A stretch of DNA of 64,000 bases from Chromatiaceae bacterium. Lineage in GTDB: Bacteria > Pseudomonadota > Gammaproteobacteria > Chromatiales > Chromatiaceae. The DNA lies in contig JACKMK010000003.1 in the NCBI GenBank assembly GCA_024235395.1, forward strand, positions 1,030,761-1,094,760, given 5' to 3'. How positions within the stretch are numbered: the stretch's first letter is position 1; each line of letters starts with the position of its first letter. The notes under the pieces are model-generated. The model searched no databases and was not told the DNA's origin. It saw only the letters and a program-made list of their open reading frames with translations. Shown here piece after piece: positions 63,437 through 64,000 of the stretch. Position numbers and translations under genes: made by a program.

Positions 63437-63447
63437 GCTCTTTAACA
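63437..63447 (+). promoter_or_regulatory. boxA antitermination element in the rRNA leader
   Basis: GCTCTTTAACA matches the rRNA boxA that loads NusB-NusE for Rho resistance. A GTGTGGGTGCTC segment (boxC-like) follows at about 63466. The 63193-63579 stretch is otherwise non-coding leader with short hairpins used in RNase III processing. Confidence 0.85.
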
Positions 63448-63579
63448 GTTTAAATCAGGTAATTTGTGTGGGTGCTCCGTTGATGGCTGGAAACGGCCAA
63501 TATATATCAACGAGGCATCTTAGAAACCTAAGATTCTGAGTTGAGCCAAGATTTGTTGCCTCAAGCAACAGAGATGATT

Positions 63580-64000
<421 letters not shown>

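Overview
The window is chromosomal DNA from a high-GC gammaproteobacterium. The backbone gene order (gmk-rpoZ-spoT, mpl-ubiX, thiD-thiE-hemL, argC-bactofilin-erpA-anmK-M23 peptidase-tyrS-rrn) matches that of Pseudomonas-like and Chromatiales-like genomes. A complete System I cytochrome c maturation operon, a membrane-anchored dihaem cytochrome, a B12-dependent ribonucleotide reductase, an FNR/CRP regulator and a DsrC/TusE-family protein suggest a respiratory, facultatively anaerobic bacterium, possibly one with sulfur metabolism. That lifestyle is an inference. The first ~420 nt of the 16S rRNA gene lie at the right edge and would settle the taxonomy.

Layout. 1-2.4 kb: pqiABC envelope lipid-transport operon (pqiA cut by the window edge), followed by an AT-rich gap holding a candidate small RNA on the minus strand. 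2.7-9 kb: a single-pass membrane protein, a lipoprotein, an output-less PAS sensor, a DUF2934-like protein, mtfA, a glycine-rich membrane protein and an Old Yellow Enzyme. About 9.0-14.6 kb: an AT-richer accessory island ending at the 3' side of tRNA-Arg(CCG). It carries a secreted glycoside-hydrolase-like protein, an orphan CsrA homologue, a PEP-CTERM surface protein and a two-TM protein with a GAF-like cytosolic part plus a small downstream ORF. 14.6-15.5 kb: a probable gene relic and a DsrC-like protein lacking both redox cysteines.

15.5-22.7 kb: ccmABCDEFGHI on the minus strand, most junctions overlapping by 4 nt. 22.8-31 kb: nrdJ, a CRP/FNR regulator, dihaem cytochrome c, rep helicase, a 3-hydroxyisobutyrate-dehydrogenase-like enzyme, a LOG-family protein and a DUF2782 protein. 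31-42.6 kb: rdgB, rph, a PP2C phosphatase/Ser-Thr kinase pair, yicC, gmk, rpoZ, spoT, rnd, a membrane protein, mpl and a diguanylate cyclase. 42.7-48.7 kb: ubiX, a LON-N protein, dedA, hemL-thiE-thiD, rubredoxin, a DUF5063 protein and an A-type Fe-S carrier. 48.7-52.4 kb: a GT-C/TPR membrane protein, hemJ, a TlpA-like thioredoxin and a DUF4126 protein.

52.6-64 kb: argC, a coiled-coil membrane protein, bactofilin and erpA. Next come a large Pat-type protein acyltransferase and a divergent histone-deacetylase-family enzyme, which look inserted into an otherwise conserved neighbourhood. Then come anmK, an OapA/MepM-like M23 peptidase and tyrS, and finally tandem rRNA promoters with a boxA leading into 16S rRNA. 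The least explained parts are the tRNA-Arg island, the acyltransferase/deacylase pair, the cysteine-less DsrC paralogue and the candidate sRNA at 2.4-2.5 kb.
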